Shown here in pieces: positions 37,618 to 52,600 of a stretch of DNA of 64,000 bases; the first letter of the stretch is position 1, and each line of letters opens with the position of its first letter. The stretch lies in NCBI GenBank assembly GCA_023548195.1, contig JAJHZJ010000699.1, forward strand, positions 4,373,175 to 4,437,174. The letters are read 5' to 3'. Source of the DNA: Bettongia penicillata ogilbyi. Taxonomy: Eukaryota; Chordata; Mammalia; Diprotodontia; Potoroidae. The notes under the pieces were generated by a model that saw only the letters and a program-made list of their open reading frames with translations, was not told the origin of the DNA and made no database searches. The position numbers were made by a program, and so were the translations under genes.

Positions 37618-40600
37618 CTAAATATGATAGAAAAGAGACTTCTATTATTAAACATAGTAATAATGACACAAAGAGCTTTCTTTACCATAAATTAATGTAT
37701 TATAGGTCATGCTAATACCGTTATTCTCACTAAATATATCTGAGGATCAGTGTGGTTAATTGACTTGCCCATGGACATAGTAATTGATGTAGCCATGACT
37801 AGGGTCATCTGACTCTGAGATTTGTACTTTTGCTTTTTTTCATGCTGTTGTCCATTCTATTCCATTTGACAACCATTTATCAAATGCCTCCTATACACTG
37901 AACACTGTGCAAGATGCTGGAAATTCAGAAAAATCAAACCGGTCTTGCTCTCAATGAACTTCCACTCCAATATGGAGAAACAGCATTATACACATAAATA
38001 AGTATAAAGTCATTTCATGGAAGTGTGAAGGTACTAACAACTGAGGGGAGTCAAGGAGGGGAGGTCGTGTCCAAGGTGAACCTTGGATGAAACCAGATAC
38101 TCAAAAACAGGAAGGTGAGCAAGGAGAACTTTCCAGACCTGGGAGATAGATTTTAGGCAAAAGCATCTAGTCTATTAACACTAGGTTAACTACAAGAGTA
38201 GCTAAGTAACTCTTAAGACCAAAGAGTTTCCTCAAAGTCAAGATTTTTTTTATGCTTTAAGCAGATTATTGTTTTTAAACAATGTAGGAGAAATCATTAG
38301 ATCTTTCTCAAATGGAAAGGAGGATCAAAGGAGACATGAATATAAACATATGGAATAAGAATTGAAAATAAAGACAATAGATAGGAATAAATAGTTGTAA
38401 AGACCTATATAGGCATGAGATGAATTAATAAGACCTTGATATTACTAAGTATTACATATGAAGTTATATATTATAATAATGTTACATATTACATATTCAT
38501 ATGAAGAAATTGATCTTTAAAAGCCCACACCTGAATCATAGATGATTTTTTAAAATTAAATTTTCTTTTGTAAATTAACTGAAATTTATCTTCTCTTTCC
38601 CATTTCATCTCACCACTACTTAAAAAATAGAAAACCAAAACCTTTTATTTATTTTGCAGAAATATATGAGATGCATAAAGCAATGTTCATTGCCATTTAG
38701 TTTACTGGACTCTGTGATTTCCTAGGGAAGAAGAATGCACGGCTAGGGGAAAGAGGCATAGAAAGTAAATAGAAAAAGAAAAAGTTAACTCCATTTTTTA
38801 AATTCAATATAAAGGTGAACACCCCTACAGCTTGTTATGAGATTGAAAAAAAAGTCAGTGAAGATGAGTAGTTTTTCTGAACTGTTCCATTACAAGAACT
38901 TTAGCATCATGCACCCTCATTTTCTAAGCACCAACCACAATTGTTTCAGATTGTATCCTACTTTGATGCTCTGCCTTCTTCACCTGAACTGAAATCCTAG
39001 TTTGTACTTGCTCTGAAGACTTCTCTGATTTCCCCGGTTGAAAATTTGGCATGCAGATTAAGACATGCATTTTTTTTTTTTTTGACAGTGTGGATGGGGA
39101 TTTGTTTTGCTTTACTTTGCATATTTGTTACAAGGGTTTTTTTCTTTCTCATTGGGAGATGGGGAGGTAAATGGATGAGAAGGAAGATTTTTGTTAGCTG
39201 AAAAAGAATAATAAAAAGAAAACCATCTCTCCTGCCTCAAATTTTCACAAGCATGCATATATTTAAAGCTGGTAGAGACTTTAGAGGTCATCTAGGCAAT
39301 GCTCTTAGGGGAAGAAACTGAAACCCAGAAATCTTAAGTGATTCCACAGATAGTAACTAGCAGAGGTGGGGCTTGAAAGTAGGTCCTCTTTACTCCATGT
39401 CCCCTGCTCTTCCATTATGCTGTGATGCTCTCTCTCCATATCACATTCTACCTTGAGTTTTGCTTAGTTATGTACATGTCTCCAACTTGGTTTTCCTCTT
39501 GAGATTAGGAACCATGTTATTTTTTCCTTTTTGTATTCCCAGCACATAGTGGGTGCTTAATAAATGCTTGATAAGTTAAATTGGTCTCAAAGACCTGTCT
39601 CTTAGATACTCTATGAAATAAAGGCTTAAGGACAAGATTTTTATAACAATAACACCTACTTCTACTTTATAAAAATAACAACTTTATAACAATTGCTACT
39701 TTATATTTGAAACTTGTAAAGCATTTTGCATCCATTTTCTCATTTGATTCTCAAGACCTCAGGTGTGAGTTACAGACTCAACTAGTTTGGAAGATGGAAA
39801 GGAACTCAGGGGTTATTTAGTTCAACCCATACCTGAAAAGGAATCCCCATTATAACATACCCAACCTAGTGGCCTTCCCTCTCTGTTTGAAAGCCTCCCC
39901 TGAGAAGGCTTCTGAGGCAGTGCATTCTACCTTGGGATAGATTATATCACTCATATTGTATAAATGAAGAAACTGAGATTGTCAAGGCTAAAGATTTGCC
40001 TGATATGGAAAAACTAGCAAGCAACAGAATTGTGATTCCTTGAGTAGTGGAGGACAAGATGTGTTGTTGTAGGTTCTCATCAGGGTTCAGTTCACTTTCC
40101 CTTTTTATTTTTATGTTTCAGCAAGACCACCTGGCTTTAAGTTTATTTTTATCCTCTAAAATGTTTAAGATCTAAAAGAAGTTTTGTGTCCTGGGAAAGG
40201 GCCTGACTAGAAATGGGAAAAAAAAAAGATTTACCTGGGGATAAAGGGAAAGATTATAGAATTTTGTAACATGATCTTAATATAGGGCAGCTAGGTGGCA
40301 AAGTAGATAGAGGTCTGGGCCTGGAGTCAGGAAGACCTGAGTTCAAATTCAGACTCATATGCTTACTAACTGTGTGACCCTGGGCAAGTTATTTAACCCT
40401 TACTGCCTCAGTTGCCTCATCTGTAAAATAAGCTTGAGAAGGAAATGGCAAACCACTCCCATATCTTTGCCAAGAAAGTCCGAAATGGGGTCATGAAGAG
40501 TCAGGTATGACCGAATAACGACCGTATCTTACTAATATAGCCTCAGGATATGGCGAATAACATCTGGCTTTAAATGGAGCAGTAGTTTGAAGGGTGCCAA

Positions 40601-43600
40601 GGATGTGACTAAAATCTTTATTTCACCAATACCAGCTTATGTTTTTTAATCTCCCTTGGGGAGTGTTTTCTCCCCTTAAGCCTTCTGTAGTCATTCAAAA
40701 AAGTCATTTCCAAAGAAGCAGGTATTTTTCTTTTTTTTAAAGAGGCCTAAGATTATAGTGAAAACTGAACCTGGAGTCAGGATATCACGCTTGAATTCTA
40801 CCTTTGACACTTAAATGTGCCTCTAGGGAAAGACGTTTAATCTTCTCTTGAATCTTACTATTTTTAATCTTTAAAATGGAAATAAAATATGCACAGCCTA
40901 GGAAGGAGAAAAAGTATATGATATAGCAGATATGATGTCTATTTAGGAAGAAAACCATAAGGTGTATCAGTCATGATATCTGTACGAATCCTGGATGAGA
41001 CTGTCTCTAAGGGGACGCTCGAGTACTTCATTTGGCAGTAGCGATGCCACTATACCATTATCATCGTGCTGCCAGCTTTCTTGGACACAGGATGAGTAAG
41101 AAAAGCACACTCTAGAAGTGGAACAAGTTCCAGGGAAAAGCCTATAGTTATTACTATAGGCTTGACGATGTTCAACACCTGGCATTTAACACTTAGGGCC
41201 CATGCAAATAGGAGGGAAAAGCTACCTTTTCTAGTTTTATTATGTTGTCTGTTAACTCTGAACAGAGGGTCTCGGTGTTGATTTCTAATTGTGATCCCAA
41301 AGAACGTGGGGTTTTTTGTCTGCAAGAACAAAAAAAAGAGTGAGGCATTTAAGGAAGAAAAGACAGCAAAAACACAGGTTATTTATTTGTGCCAAGCAAG
41401 AGACAGCTGATACAGGAACTGTGAGCACTGCATTTGTTAACAAATGAGACCAATATCAACTCATATACCTCAGGTTATGTATGAAATGCTCAGGTCACCT
41501 CTGGGTATTAGGGTATATTAATAGTTTTTTAGGGAGTTTCAACTTTGGAAAAAAGATGTAATCATTTAGCTGGATTTGCTCTTTGGCATACCCCAGCAAC
41601 ACGATAGGAGAGGGACCATTTATATCCCCTTTTTCACCTCCCAGCTCTCAGGATCTAGCAATGGTCCTCACATAAAGCATGTGTTCAACAAATATTCATT
41701 AAACAGTCCTAGTCAAGCACCGTCCAACCACAAATGGGAGACAATCACAGTATTGAGATATTCTCTTACTCATGAGAATCAACCACAGAGGCTATTGATC
41801 TAAGCCGTTCCTCCAGAGCATTGATTCTGTGTCTCATGTAGAAGGTAGAAAAGATAAGTGCACAAACACTGCAAAAGAAAAGAAAAACACCCCTCGAAGT
41901 TATTGACCAGAGTACAGTGTCCATAATGTAATCTATCTGGAAACCAGTTTGAAAAGTTGATTTAAAATGTGAAAAAGCCAGGTGCTCAACTTAAAACCCA
42001 TAATAATAGCATACATAGATTTTTAAATTTTTACAAAGTTCTTTCCTTTCAATAACCTCATAAAGTTGGCAGCACAAGTATTACTATCCCCATTTTACAA
42101 ATGAGCAAACTGAGACTTAGATTGCTAAAGTGACTTTCTTGCAATCATATAATTAATGAGTGTTTTAGTTGGGATATTAAACAGGTCAAGAGATTTGTCT
42201 TGGGTCATTAATGCATTCATTAATGAAAGTTTGTTAATGAAAGAGCTACAAGAATCGGACTCAGGCCTTGGGATTTCTGGTCCAATATTCTTTTAATTAA
42301 ATTTCACTGGCTTCCAAATTAAGAGAGAGAACAGAGTTCACTTGTCGGGTCCTCCATCCACCCTCTAATCTGTTTATACATCGACAGTATTTGGGAATAC
42401 ATTTCAACCTTCCTGGCAGTTGTGGGGGGACATAGAAAACATAGATTAAAGTCCCTTTAAATATCATTTTAGCTATTTGTTGAAATTTCTTCTTTTAGCA
42501 GAGCAATAAGCAGGAAGTCTAATGATCTGAATTGTATAGCTTCTTTTCCTTCCCAACATTGTGAGGAATCACTTAATAAGCACATAACAAATTAGTGTCC
42601 CAGCATGACTCTAAGTCTTCTGATTCTCAGGAATGTGTTTTTTCTACTATACTGTACTTGCATTTTACTTTTCCTTCCTTTCCCCCTATTTCCTTAAAAA
42701 GAGTGTGTTTATAAAGAAATAACTTCTGTTAAACTAGCTAAAAGGAATGGGATGGGAAATTAGGTTTAAAGAGTCAAGAGGGTGTTATAAACAACTGAGG
42801 GATAAGATTAATGTTGACAAGATATGGAAGTATCTTAGATCTTTTCTTTGTCACTCATAGTCAATTCATGTACTTACACAACTGCATAGAGTATGAGAAT
42901 GTGGCGGAGTGTCAGACATTTCTGGGATCTTAATTTATGGAAGAATCCAAAGGCTTCTGACTGACCTGTTGAAAACAACTGGCTTTAAAACTCAGCCCAA
43001 CACAATACTTTATAGTCAGTCTCCTAATAGATACATGCACACACATCCCTAATTAGTACTTTAGAAATGCATTTCTTTTTCTACTTGCAATAGGGGGCAG
43101 AAAAAACAGTTCCCCCAATGTCATTTTAGCTGTTAGTTCCAATTTTTTTCCCATGCAAAAACAAATCCAACGAATTCTCACCTTTTCAAGGAATCAAAAC
43201 AAGTAGCCTAAAAACTCATGAAAGAAGAAGGAGAGAAGGAAAGGCAAAGAATAGTTCCACATTGGACAATTGAGACCTCAGCAGTTACAAATGGATGGCC
43301 AGAAAACACCTGTTATTCTTACTGTATCCTGGAAGACTCTTGGCTTTTCCTTTAGGCACACAATTCACAAGAGATTCTGTATGAACTGATTTTGTTTCTC
43401 CCTTAATAACTTTCAGAACTGTCTGGGACTCCATCACATGAAAATCTGTCAAAACAAAATCAGGCTAGGTGCAAATTTGCCTCAGGTGTGCATTTTAATT
43501 AGTCATCCTATCAGGGAGAAAATCTTCAATTGGTTTGGCTTCCAATGACTTAGAAATATTTTGATGGTGATTTGAAAAATACTGGGAAAGCTAAGAAAAA

Positions 43601-46600
43601 ACAGCATCTCTATGAAATTTTAAAAGAAAAAAAATATGTGAAGTTGAAAATATTTCTCATCAATTCTCCCCACCAACTCTATATCCACCCTTAATTAGGA
43701 ATGTAAAGTTTTTTTTTTTTAAATTTTTGGACCTTATGCAGAGAACCTGAATTTTTGTCCATCACAACAATGTTCTCCAGACCTTGAGAATTTTCAGATT
43801 CGGGAGTCTGAGATCCAGAACTGCTGTATTCATTCATTGCTTGCCTTCTTTGCCGAACCATTCCATCTAAATCTGAGAACTCATTGAAATCCTGAAGGGA
43901 AAGAATAAGTTAAGGGATTACTTTTACTTTATTAAATAGGCTGATTTTGGTATATCTTTGCTTTCCATATTTACAGATGACCCATGTAATGGATAAAATA
44001 GATCTATTCTATTGGGGATTTCTCTAACTTATTATTTAGTATAGAATTGCTGCATCTGAATTCCTGTGGGCACCTAGCTTTAAGTCTGTAGACAAACAGA
44101 ATGAAATTTTTTTGAAGTTATAGATGCCTAAGAAGAAATCTGTGAGCTAAAATTTAAAAGTTTTCCTATATTCAGTAACAATTTAATAAAGGTCTAATGA
44201 ACACTTTATAGTAAGGAATTTTTCCATTTGAAACAATTATTAGAAAGACATGGTGTTATCACAAGCAAACTAGACTATCTAAACAGAAAAATGAGCAGTG
44301 AAATTTTACCATAAAGAGAAGTAGAAGAGGGAAAAAATGGGGATTAGCAACCTATTATTTTAATGTGTCCTTTTCAGGTAAATACAGTCAGAAGAAAAGA
44401 AATGACCCAAGACTTAAGAGAAAATGAAAGTGTCATTGATTCCTGGCATTTTAAATTAATATTGTTGATGGAATTGCTAAAAATCAAAAGGGGAAATTTC
44501 AAGGGTTTTCATATGATACTGCTTCCCTCAAATTGTGTGGAAACTGTTCCTGTGTTATTGCACCAAGACAAAGATAACCCTGGCCTTTTTTTTCTTTCAG
44601 TATTCATGTAATTAGGGGAAGCAGGGGCATTTGAAAGACCCCTGAGAGTTCCCCTTTTGATTTATTTGCTCAAATTTGGGGAATATAATGAACTCTCAAA
44701 GAATATCTATCATCCAGATCAGTGCTTCCTACCCTGTAACCCAAGAACTCCTTCAGAGCAAAGAGTCTACATGTTCAACAAGAATTATAATTTTATCTTT
44801 TTTTATTTTAACCAAAACATGCAATATAATTATAGTAATAGTTGTGTGGGATTTTGTAAATTTTTTTATGTTTAAAAAGGGATTTTTATTCTTTGCCACT
44901 GCCTATCTCTCTCTCTTCCCCTTATATCTACCCTGCCCACAAGTTCCCATTCTACTTTCCCTCCCTTTTATTTGTACATCTATCACCCTGTCCAGACCCT
45001 GTCCACTTATGTGGATCATGCTTCCTCCTTTTCTCAAGGAATTCAAGACCATCTCCTCTGTTCTTTGTTCCTTTGATCATATTCTCTGTTGTAATCTTTT
45101 TATCTCTTTTGGTTCCCCATCTTTAAAAAACCTTTACATGATACTTCTGTAAGGGACCATCTTCTATTTCTTTTTCTCTTTACAGCCAAGCCCCTAGGGA
45201 GAGTCAAGTTGACTTGTTGCTTCCAGTTTACTTTCCACTCACTTTTCAGCCACTTGCAGTTTGGCTTTTAACCTCAATATTCAGCTAAAACTGTGATCTC
45301 CAAGGTTAGCAATGATTTCTTTATTGCTGGATCCTTTCTATGGCTTTTGACACTTGAACACACCTCCACCCTACATCTCTCTCCATTTTTGACTTCCATA
45401 GTATTGATCTCTCCTAGTGTCTTTACTAAGGCAGCTAGATGGGGCAGTAGAGAGAGCCCTGGACCTGAAGTTCAAATCCAGCCTCAAGCATTTACTAGTT
45501 GTGAGACCCTAGACAAGTCACTTAACCCTGTTTGCCTCAGTTTCCTCATCTTTAAAAAATGAGCTGGAAAAGAAATGGCAAACCACTCTGTGCCAAGAAA
45601 ATTCCAAATGAGGTCACAAAGAATCAGACATGACTGAACAATGAGTTCCTTTACTACCTATCTAACCTTATCTTCTTGAGTTCCATCACCCATCTCTAAT
45701 CATGGGTGTTCTCTTAAGGCTCTATCGTGGGCTCTGGTGTCTTTCTATACCCTCTCTTGGTAATCTCATCAGCTCATAAGTAAGTTTAGGAACCCATGGT
45801 TATCTTCTCTATGCAAATAATTCCCAGATCTATTATTTAGTCCTAAAATCTCTCTTGAGCTTCATGCCTTTTTTGCCAACTGGATGTCCTACTGGCATCT
45901 CATGTTCAGTGTATCTTCCTTTCTAAAATGCCTCTTCTCCAAATTTCCCCATGTCTGTTGAGGGTACCACCATCTTTCTAGAAAACCACTTTTGCAATCT
46001 CAGAATCACTCCTGTCACTTCAATAAGTTAATGTCTTCATTATAGCTCTATAATATCTTTTACATCTTTCCCTTTTTCCCTAATTAGAAAACTAGAATTC
46101 TAATTCAGGTCTGTATGACATCTTCACTGTATTATTATAATAGCATCTTAGATGGTTTTCTTGTTTTCAGTTTTTTTCTCCATATAACTTTAAAAATAAT
46201 CTTAAAGCACAGGTCTGACCATGACAATCCTTTCCTAAAAAAAAAAATCTGGCTCCCAGTTGCCTTTAGGAGAAAAATATACATTTCCTAGCTTGACATT
46301 TAAGACATGCAAAATTTAGCTCCCACTTACTCTGCCAAAACTATTTCATTTAATTTGCCTTTTGGTAGTCTATATTCTAGTCAAATGAGACTACTTGCTT
46401 TCCCTCAAACCAGAATTCTACACCCTCTCCCATCCCAGTCTTTTCATAGACTGTCCTTCATGGTTAGAATATACTCCCTCCTTAACACTTCCTCTTATAA
46501 TCCTTAGGAATACAAAGAAGCCTTAAAATAGAGATATTGGGGAGAAATTTATCAGTGAGAGAAGGGGCCTGCAGAGGTAAAAGGAGAAGGCAGCTGAAGC

Positions 46601-49600
46601 ATGGTGTCAAAATCCAGAGTTGAAGCATGGTGGAACTGGACCCTTACTCAAAATGGAGACTCTAGGAGAAACTCACCAATGTAAGAACTGCCAGAAAGGA
46701 CCCTTTGTCAGTACAAATACTGTCCATGTAGCCCCTTTATTGCTGTAGAAAGTCCTATCTACAGATGAGTCATTTATTTTGTAAAGAGAAAGGGAGTGCA
46801 TTCTGAAATTTTTTATTGAGGCATAGAATTTTAAAACTTATACTACTGCTAGCTTTTCACAGGTAAGTCATTTGATTATTTAATTTATTGAAAGTCAGAT
46901 CTGTTGGACATCTTTTTGTTATTTTCCAGACAATGACATATATAATCTTACCAGAGGCAAAGATGAAGGACGATCAGCCCGGAAACTGTTTTCAGGAGAT
47001 GAAGGGTTGGGGCTGTTGCCCACACTTGTATTCTGAAAATCATTGATATAAAAATAAAATACCGTAAGGTTACAAGGAGGCGTTTGTGCCATTGTGCATT
47101 GGAAAAAGCTTTCGAATTGAAGTCAGAATTCCAGCTCTGCTAATTACAACCTATACAATCTTGAGGTAGTTACCTCTTATAGTCATCAGTTTTGTCATTT
47201 GTAAAATGAAGATGTTGAAGTAGATGACCCTTCCAGTTTAAGTCCCTTCCATTTTTAAACCTACAGTCCTAACTTAGAATCAGCATACAAAAAGAGGCAA
47301 CAATGGTATCTCTCCTAACTCATCAAGATGTGGTTTTTCTTTGTGTTTATCTTCTTCCCTGTTCAAAATGGTTAGTTTTGGAAAAAAGTGATTGAACATA
47401 GGATTTCATAGGAATAATCAAGGGACATGAAAATCCTTTTTTTTTTTTTTAAGAGGAGAAAAGAGGGGGTTGGGACATTTTTGAGTAACAGAAGTCAATA
47501 CTTACGTCTAGGTGTTTGCATACTGATTTTATTAACTTGTAGGTTGTGTCTCTGGACAGCAAGGAAACGAATATATACTGTGAAACAAACCAACCGAAAC
47601 TGTCACAAATGTTGCAAAGTGGTAGAAGTCCATAGTTCAGAAAGGCTCATGTATTCTCTCCATTTAAATTATATGTGCATAGACATTCTCTTTTACTCAA
47701 TTATTTTCATTTTTCCTTTTCATTCTTCTTGCACCCATCTCATTTTTCTCTCTCCTACTACCCAACAAGTCATAAATAATGAAGAACCTTTATCGATTGG
47801 TCCCGGCACCTAGCCCTTCTATATAATTCTTAAGACAAAAAGAGATAATATCTGAACCGTAGATGAAAAGGTTGTACAGCTGGAGAAGAAATCTGATGGC
47901 TTTTATTAGATGCCCTTTTAAGTTTGCTTTCAGAGACATTGAACAGTTTTTAGGATTACACTAAAATCTAGACTTGCCTTTTGGTAGTCTATATTCCAGT
48001 CAAATGAGACTACTTGTTTTTCCCCAAACCCCAGCATTCTACATTGAAATATTTCCAGGAGTTATAATAAGCTGTTTCCTTCCTAAATTACTCATGGCTT
48101 TTCTGCTGCATGTGTAAGGAACTTTTAAGGGAAAGATTGCTTACAAGTACAATATGTAAAATAAATATATTCAGAAGAACCACAAAGGCAATTTTGAAAC
48201 ATTTGACTTTAGGAGAAAAGGATTACTAGGAATGATAGACTCAATTTTAGGAAAAACTACATAAACAAAGAAAATGCAATAAGTCATTCTGTCCCATCAC
48301 TGCTTTATGATTAAGACTTTTTATCCATAGACAATACAGGGAGGGAGAAGACATATCTGTATATTGGAAATGTCAAAGAATGGCAAACAAATTATGCAGT
48401 GGCATTCATATACTCTGAACTTATTAGGATATATTTTAACTTTCTGTCTCCTTTCTCAAATTATAGGTTTTTGAGAAGAGTGATGAGTGATTGAACATAG
48501 TATTTCATAGGAATAACCAAGGGCTATGAAATACATTTTTTTAAGGAGAAAAGAGAGATTTCAGACATTTTAAAACAAGAGACATATAAATGGATGATAT
48601 AAAAATGCTAAAATTTAGCAGATGCAAATTAGAAACAATTATATTTAATTTTCCCCTCCCCTCCCAGACTTTTAAGTAACAAGGTTGCAGTACTATGTTA
48701 ACATATAGAAATTTTATCTTTAGCGCTTCAGGGTCTCTTACAATGTTATCTGCATGTGATGTTTTCACAGTTTTGGATGATGAGAATAAAGATGGAAATC
48801 TACCATAGTTTTAGAATACTGGAGTTAGATGATCTCCATTAAGTCAGAAGAGAAGGAAGAGGTAGATGAGTAAATAGTCACTTACATATGTCTCATACAT
48901 ACCCTTTCTGTGACTGTTGAAATAATCAGAGCATTTGGCACTAATAGAGCAGTTTTGGTTTTCTTTATTAGAGTCACTGAGATAGCTGGAATACAGATCT
49001 GTAATGGAATCATCAAGTTAATAGTCATTTAGTAATTCCACAAAAAATGGATTCAAGATTTTGTGTTATAATTGCAAGTTCATAAAGAAAATTAATAATT
49101 ATATAATGATAATTATAAAAAGTACTAATAAATCTAAGCCAAGCTAAGCACAGTAATAAGTTCATAAATAAATTAATAATAGCTATAATAAAAATAAAAA
49201 GTAATAATAATTATAAAAAGTACTAATAAATCTAAGCCAGGCTAAGCACAGCAATAAATTCTGTAGCTTTGATGGAGGAAAACGAACTATAAAGGATGAC
49301 AAACAGGGTGTAACAGATGGAAGACAGCTGGGAGTCATAACACATCATCTCTTTCCTGATCCTGACCTCTCCTCCATTGGTCTGTGAGCCAGGAACCTCA
49401 CCTTCCTGAGCCTCATTTTCAAAAATTCTGAACTTAGGAAATAACACAAGCATTTCCATAACAAAGTGGAACAAAAAAAAGAAAAGTGCTCCTGAAACTA
49501 CAGATCTATTACGTACAACTCGATATTCCTTTTAAACATGTAATAAAGTCATCATGTAACCTTTCTTTTAACCATTCCCCCAAGATGGTTACCATCAGGC

Positions 49601-52600
49601 ACAAATATGCATGTATGTGTTTATATATGTATATGTGTGTATACATATATGTACACACATATACACACATACATGTCAGTTCTTTCTTTGGATGCAGATA
49701 GCATCTTCCTTCATAGCACCATGTAATTAAGTTGGGCATTTATAATAGTCAGAATGACTTGGTTGCTCAAAATGGTTTTTCAAACAATATTTCTGCTACT
49801 GTATACAATGTTCTCCTGGTTCTGCTCATGATTTTGTACAAGTCTTTCCATGGTCATCATTTCTTGTAGCAGAGGAGTATTCTATTCTGACCTTGTTTAG
49901 ACATTCTCCTTTTTTGTAAAAGTACTAGGTTGTGCTAGAATGGTGGTTGCCAACGTTTTCAATTATGAGGACTCTTTAATTTTTTTTTTTACCAACAATA
50001 ACCTTCTAATGAGATGTTACATTATTTATTATGATCTATTGATGGAAAAATTATGATTCAAAATATACTCCAGATTCAGTGATAGCTTTAAATGAATTTG
50101 TGCTTTTTATGTAAAGTGCTTTGCAAATTTTAAAGCTCTCAATAAATGTTAGTTATTATCATTGCTACTAATCACAATAGCTATATGCATTTAAAAATAG
50201 TCATACATGTGTGTGAGATATTATTCAGACCAGATTGATTTTTTGATTCAGTCTATGCCATCTTACTTATAGAGTTACATATGGATTCAGAGATCATTTA
50301 CAAAATCTTTATGGCTCATATTCAACCTTATGGAATTCATTGTACTAGATGAACTCTGAGTTCCCTTGTAATTCTAATATTTTATGATTCTCTGGTTCAA
50401 GAATGTATAATATGCAGTTGGAGTTACTAGGTAGGTGCAAGAATGCTCCATTTAGGAACCTCCCACCCTTTCTATACTGTATCCTTCCAACAGAAAAATT
50501 TGAAAGGAATGATTAAATCATTTTTTTTTATCACTAAGAGAAGGGAACAAGCATTTTTTATATTTCTGCTATGTCAGTGTGAAATACTTCACAGATATTA
50601 TTTGATTTTGTTCTCACAACAACCCTGTGAGATAGGTGCTATTAATATTGCCATTTTATAGCTGAGGAAACTGAGGCAAGTGACTTGCCCAGAGTCACCC
50701 AGCTAGTAGGTATCTGAGATGGGATTTGAACTTAGGTCTTCCCAATTCCAGATCTAGTGCACTATTCACTGCACCATCTAGCTGACTCAATAAAAGGGCA
50801 ATATGCTCAATATTATCTCTAATAGACATTTCTTCCCCCAATAGTCACTTTCTGGTGTAGGCTACATTAGGGAATGATTAAATCTTTATATTTTATAAGA
50901 ATTAGCTTACATGGTAGATGAAAAAGATTTTCAATATTTTTCAATGTTTCAGTACTTCTTCCTAAGGAATTAATTCATATGCAGGTCTAGAGGCCATTAC
51001 AGTGGAAACTGAAACATTTTGTATTAGTTAAGATACACTAAATGTGTGACCTTTATCAAAACCCTGAGTTTTTCTGCTTCCTGTGAAAACTCATCTGTAA
51101 AATGAAAGGGTTGGACTAGATGGTATTTAAGGTCCCTTCCAGCTCTGATTCTAATGTCTAATTTATTTTAGGTAATATTCCATATTCACCAATGATTTGT
51201 TATGAAAGAAAATGTCCAGTGTATATAAAAAACAGAAAAACTGGAAAAACAAAATATTAAGAGCATATGTAATCAAATGTGAAGATATTTAGCTATTTCA
51301 CAAAAGGAATCTAAAGCATAGCTAATCACAAGGGAGTGAACTCTACCTAGAAGTGATCAATTGTCATAAATTCTGGAAGAGAAAGAAAGAAAATAAAAAT
51401 AAGGAGCAGATCCCAAGTTGAGTAATAATGCAAGAAAACTACTCATTTTCTTAAATGACAAAAAACATTGTCACAACTTGCTATACATTTTAATTTCTGA
51501 GCTAAACAGTATAGGTACCCTAGGAAAAAAAGAATTTTAGATCAATTATTTCATGTGTTGATAAATGGAGCTGGATAAGAAAATAAAGTCATGTGACTGG
51601 GTCCATTACAGATTTGTACTTTCCAATCTCAGCTGCAACAAGGCAATCATCCTATTTCTCCTTAACTAATTTGCTATTGTAATTTCCAAGGACTGTTCTA
51701 AACATTCTGGGTTCTTCATTAGCATTCTTTCCCACAACCTGCTCAGCTGAGGACTTCACTTCATACTTCCCTGAAAAACTGAGGCCATTTGCTGTGAGCT
51801 TTTATCATCTCTTTATCTGACATAACATAGAAATCTTCCCCCTCTTTTTTTTTAAACTTCCATTTCAGTTGAAGAAGTGGTCCTTTTTGCCAAGAATAAC
51901 TTCTATATAAATTACCTGGAAAGACTTAAATGAACTGATGCTGAATGAAGTGAGCAGAACCAGGAGATTGACTTTAATAGACTTAGCTTTTCTCAGCACA
52001 GCAAGGTCCAAGATAAACTCAAAATGGGTACATGATTTAAACATAAAATTTGCATAAACATGCAAATTAAGGGAGCATGGAAAAATCTGTCAGATCTATG
52101 GATAAGAGAATATGCTCAAACAAGAGATAATGTGGATCACAGGAGGTAAGATGGATAATATTGATTACATGAATTTACAAAAAAATGCCAAATTTAAAAG
52201 AAAAGCAGGAAACTGGGAAAAAGTTGTTTACAGGGAGTTTCTCTGATTAAGGCTTCATTTCTCAGATATATAGAGAATCCAAATTTATAAAAATAAGAGC
52301 CATTCCCCAATTGATAAAGCTTAGGAACAAGTGTCAATAGTCACATGAAAAAATTCTCCAAATCACTATTGATTAGAAAAATGCAGATCAAAACAACTCC
52401 AAGGTATGACTTCACATCTATAAAATTGGCTAGTATGACAGAAAAGGAAAATAACAAATGGTAGAGAGAATGTGGAAAAATAGGGACATTTATGCACTTT
52501 GGGGATAGTTGTAAATTGGTCTAACCATTCTGAAGAACCATTTGTAACTATGGCCAAAGGGTATACACTCTTTGACCCAGCAATGCCACTACTAGGTCGA

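Larger units (their letters stand above)
46353..48570 (+). repeat. pairs of similar blocks within two GRAMD2B introns
   Basis: The block tgccttttggtagtctatat followed by t(t/c)agtcaaatgagactac occurs at about 46353 and 47974, near-identical for ~44 bases. A second block, gtgattgaacatag then atttcataggaata, occurs at about 47388 and 48484, also near-identical. Spacing differs between the pairs. Confidence 0.7.

Noticed and set aside
40967..41331. Two overlapping - strand open frames
   Set aside because: They overlap the real GRAMD2B exon 41319-41226, but in the wrong frames; the true reading needs the third frame and splice sites.
43700..43780. Peptide SGSLHKV after the GRAMD2B exon, similar to human GILHKV
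   Set aside because: The true GILHKV counterpart is FGFFHKLRSQK at 42965-42878; the similarity here is chance, though read-through remains possible.
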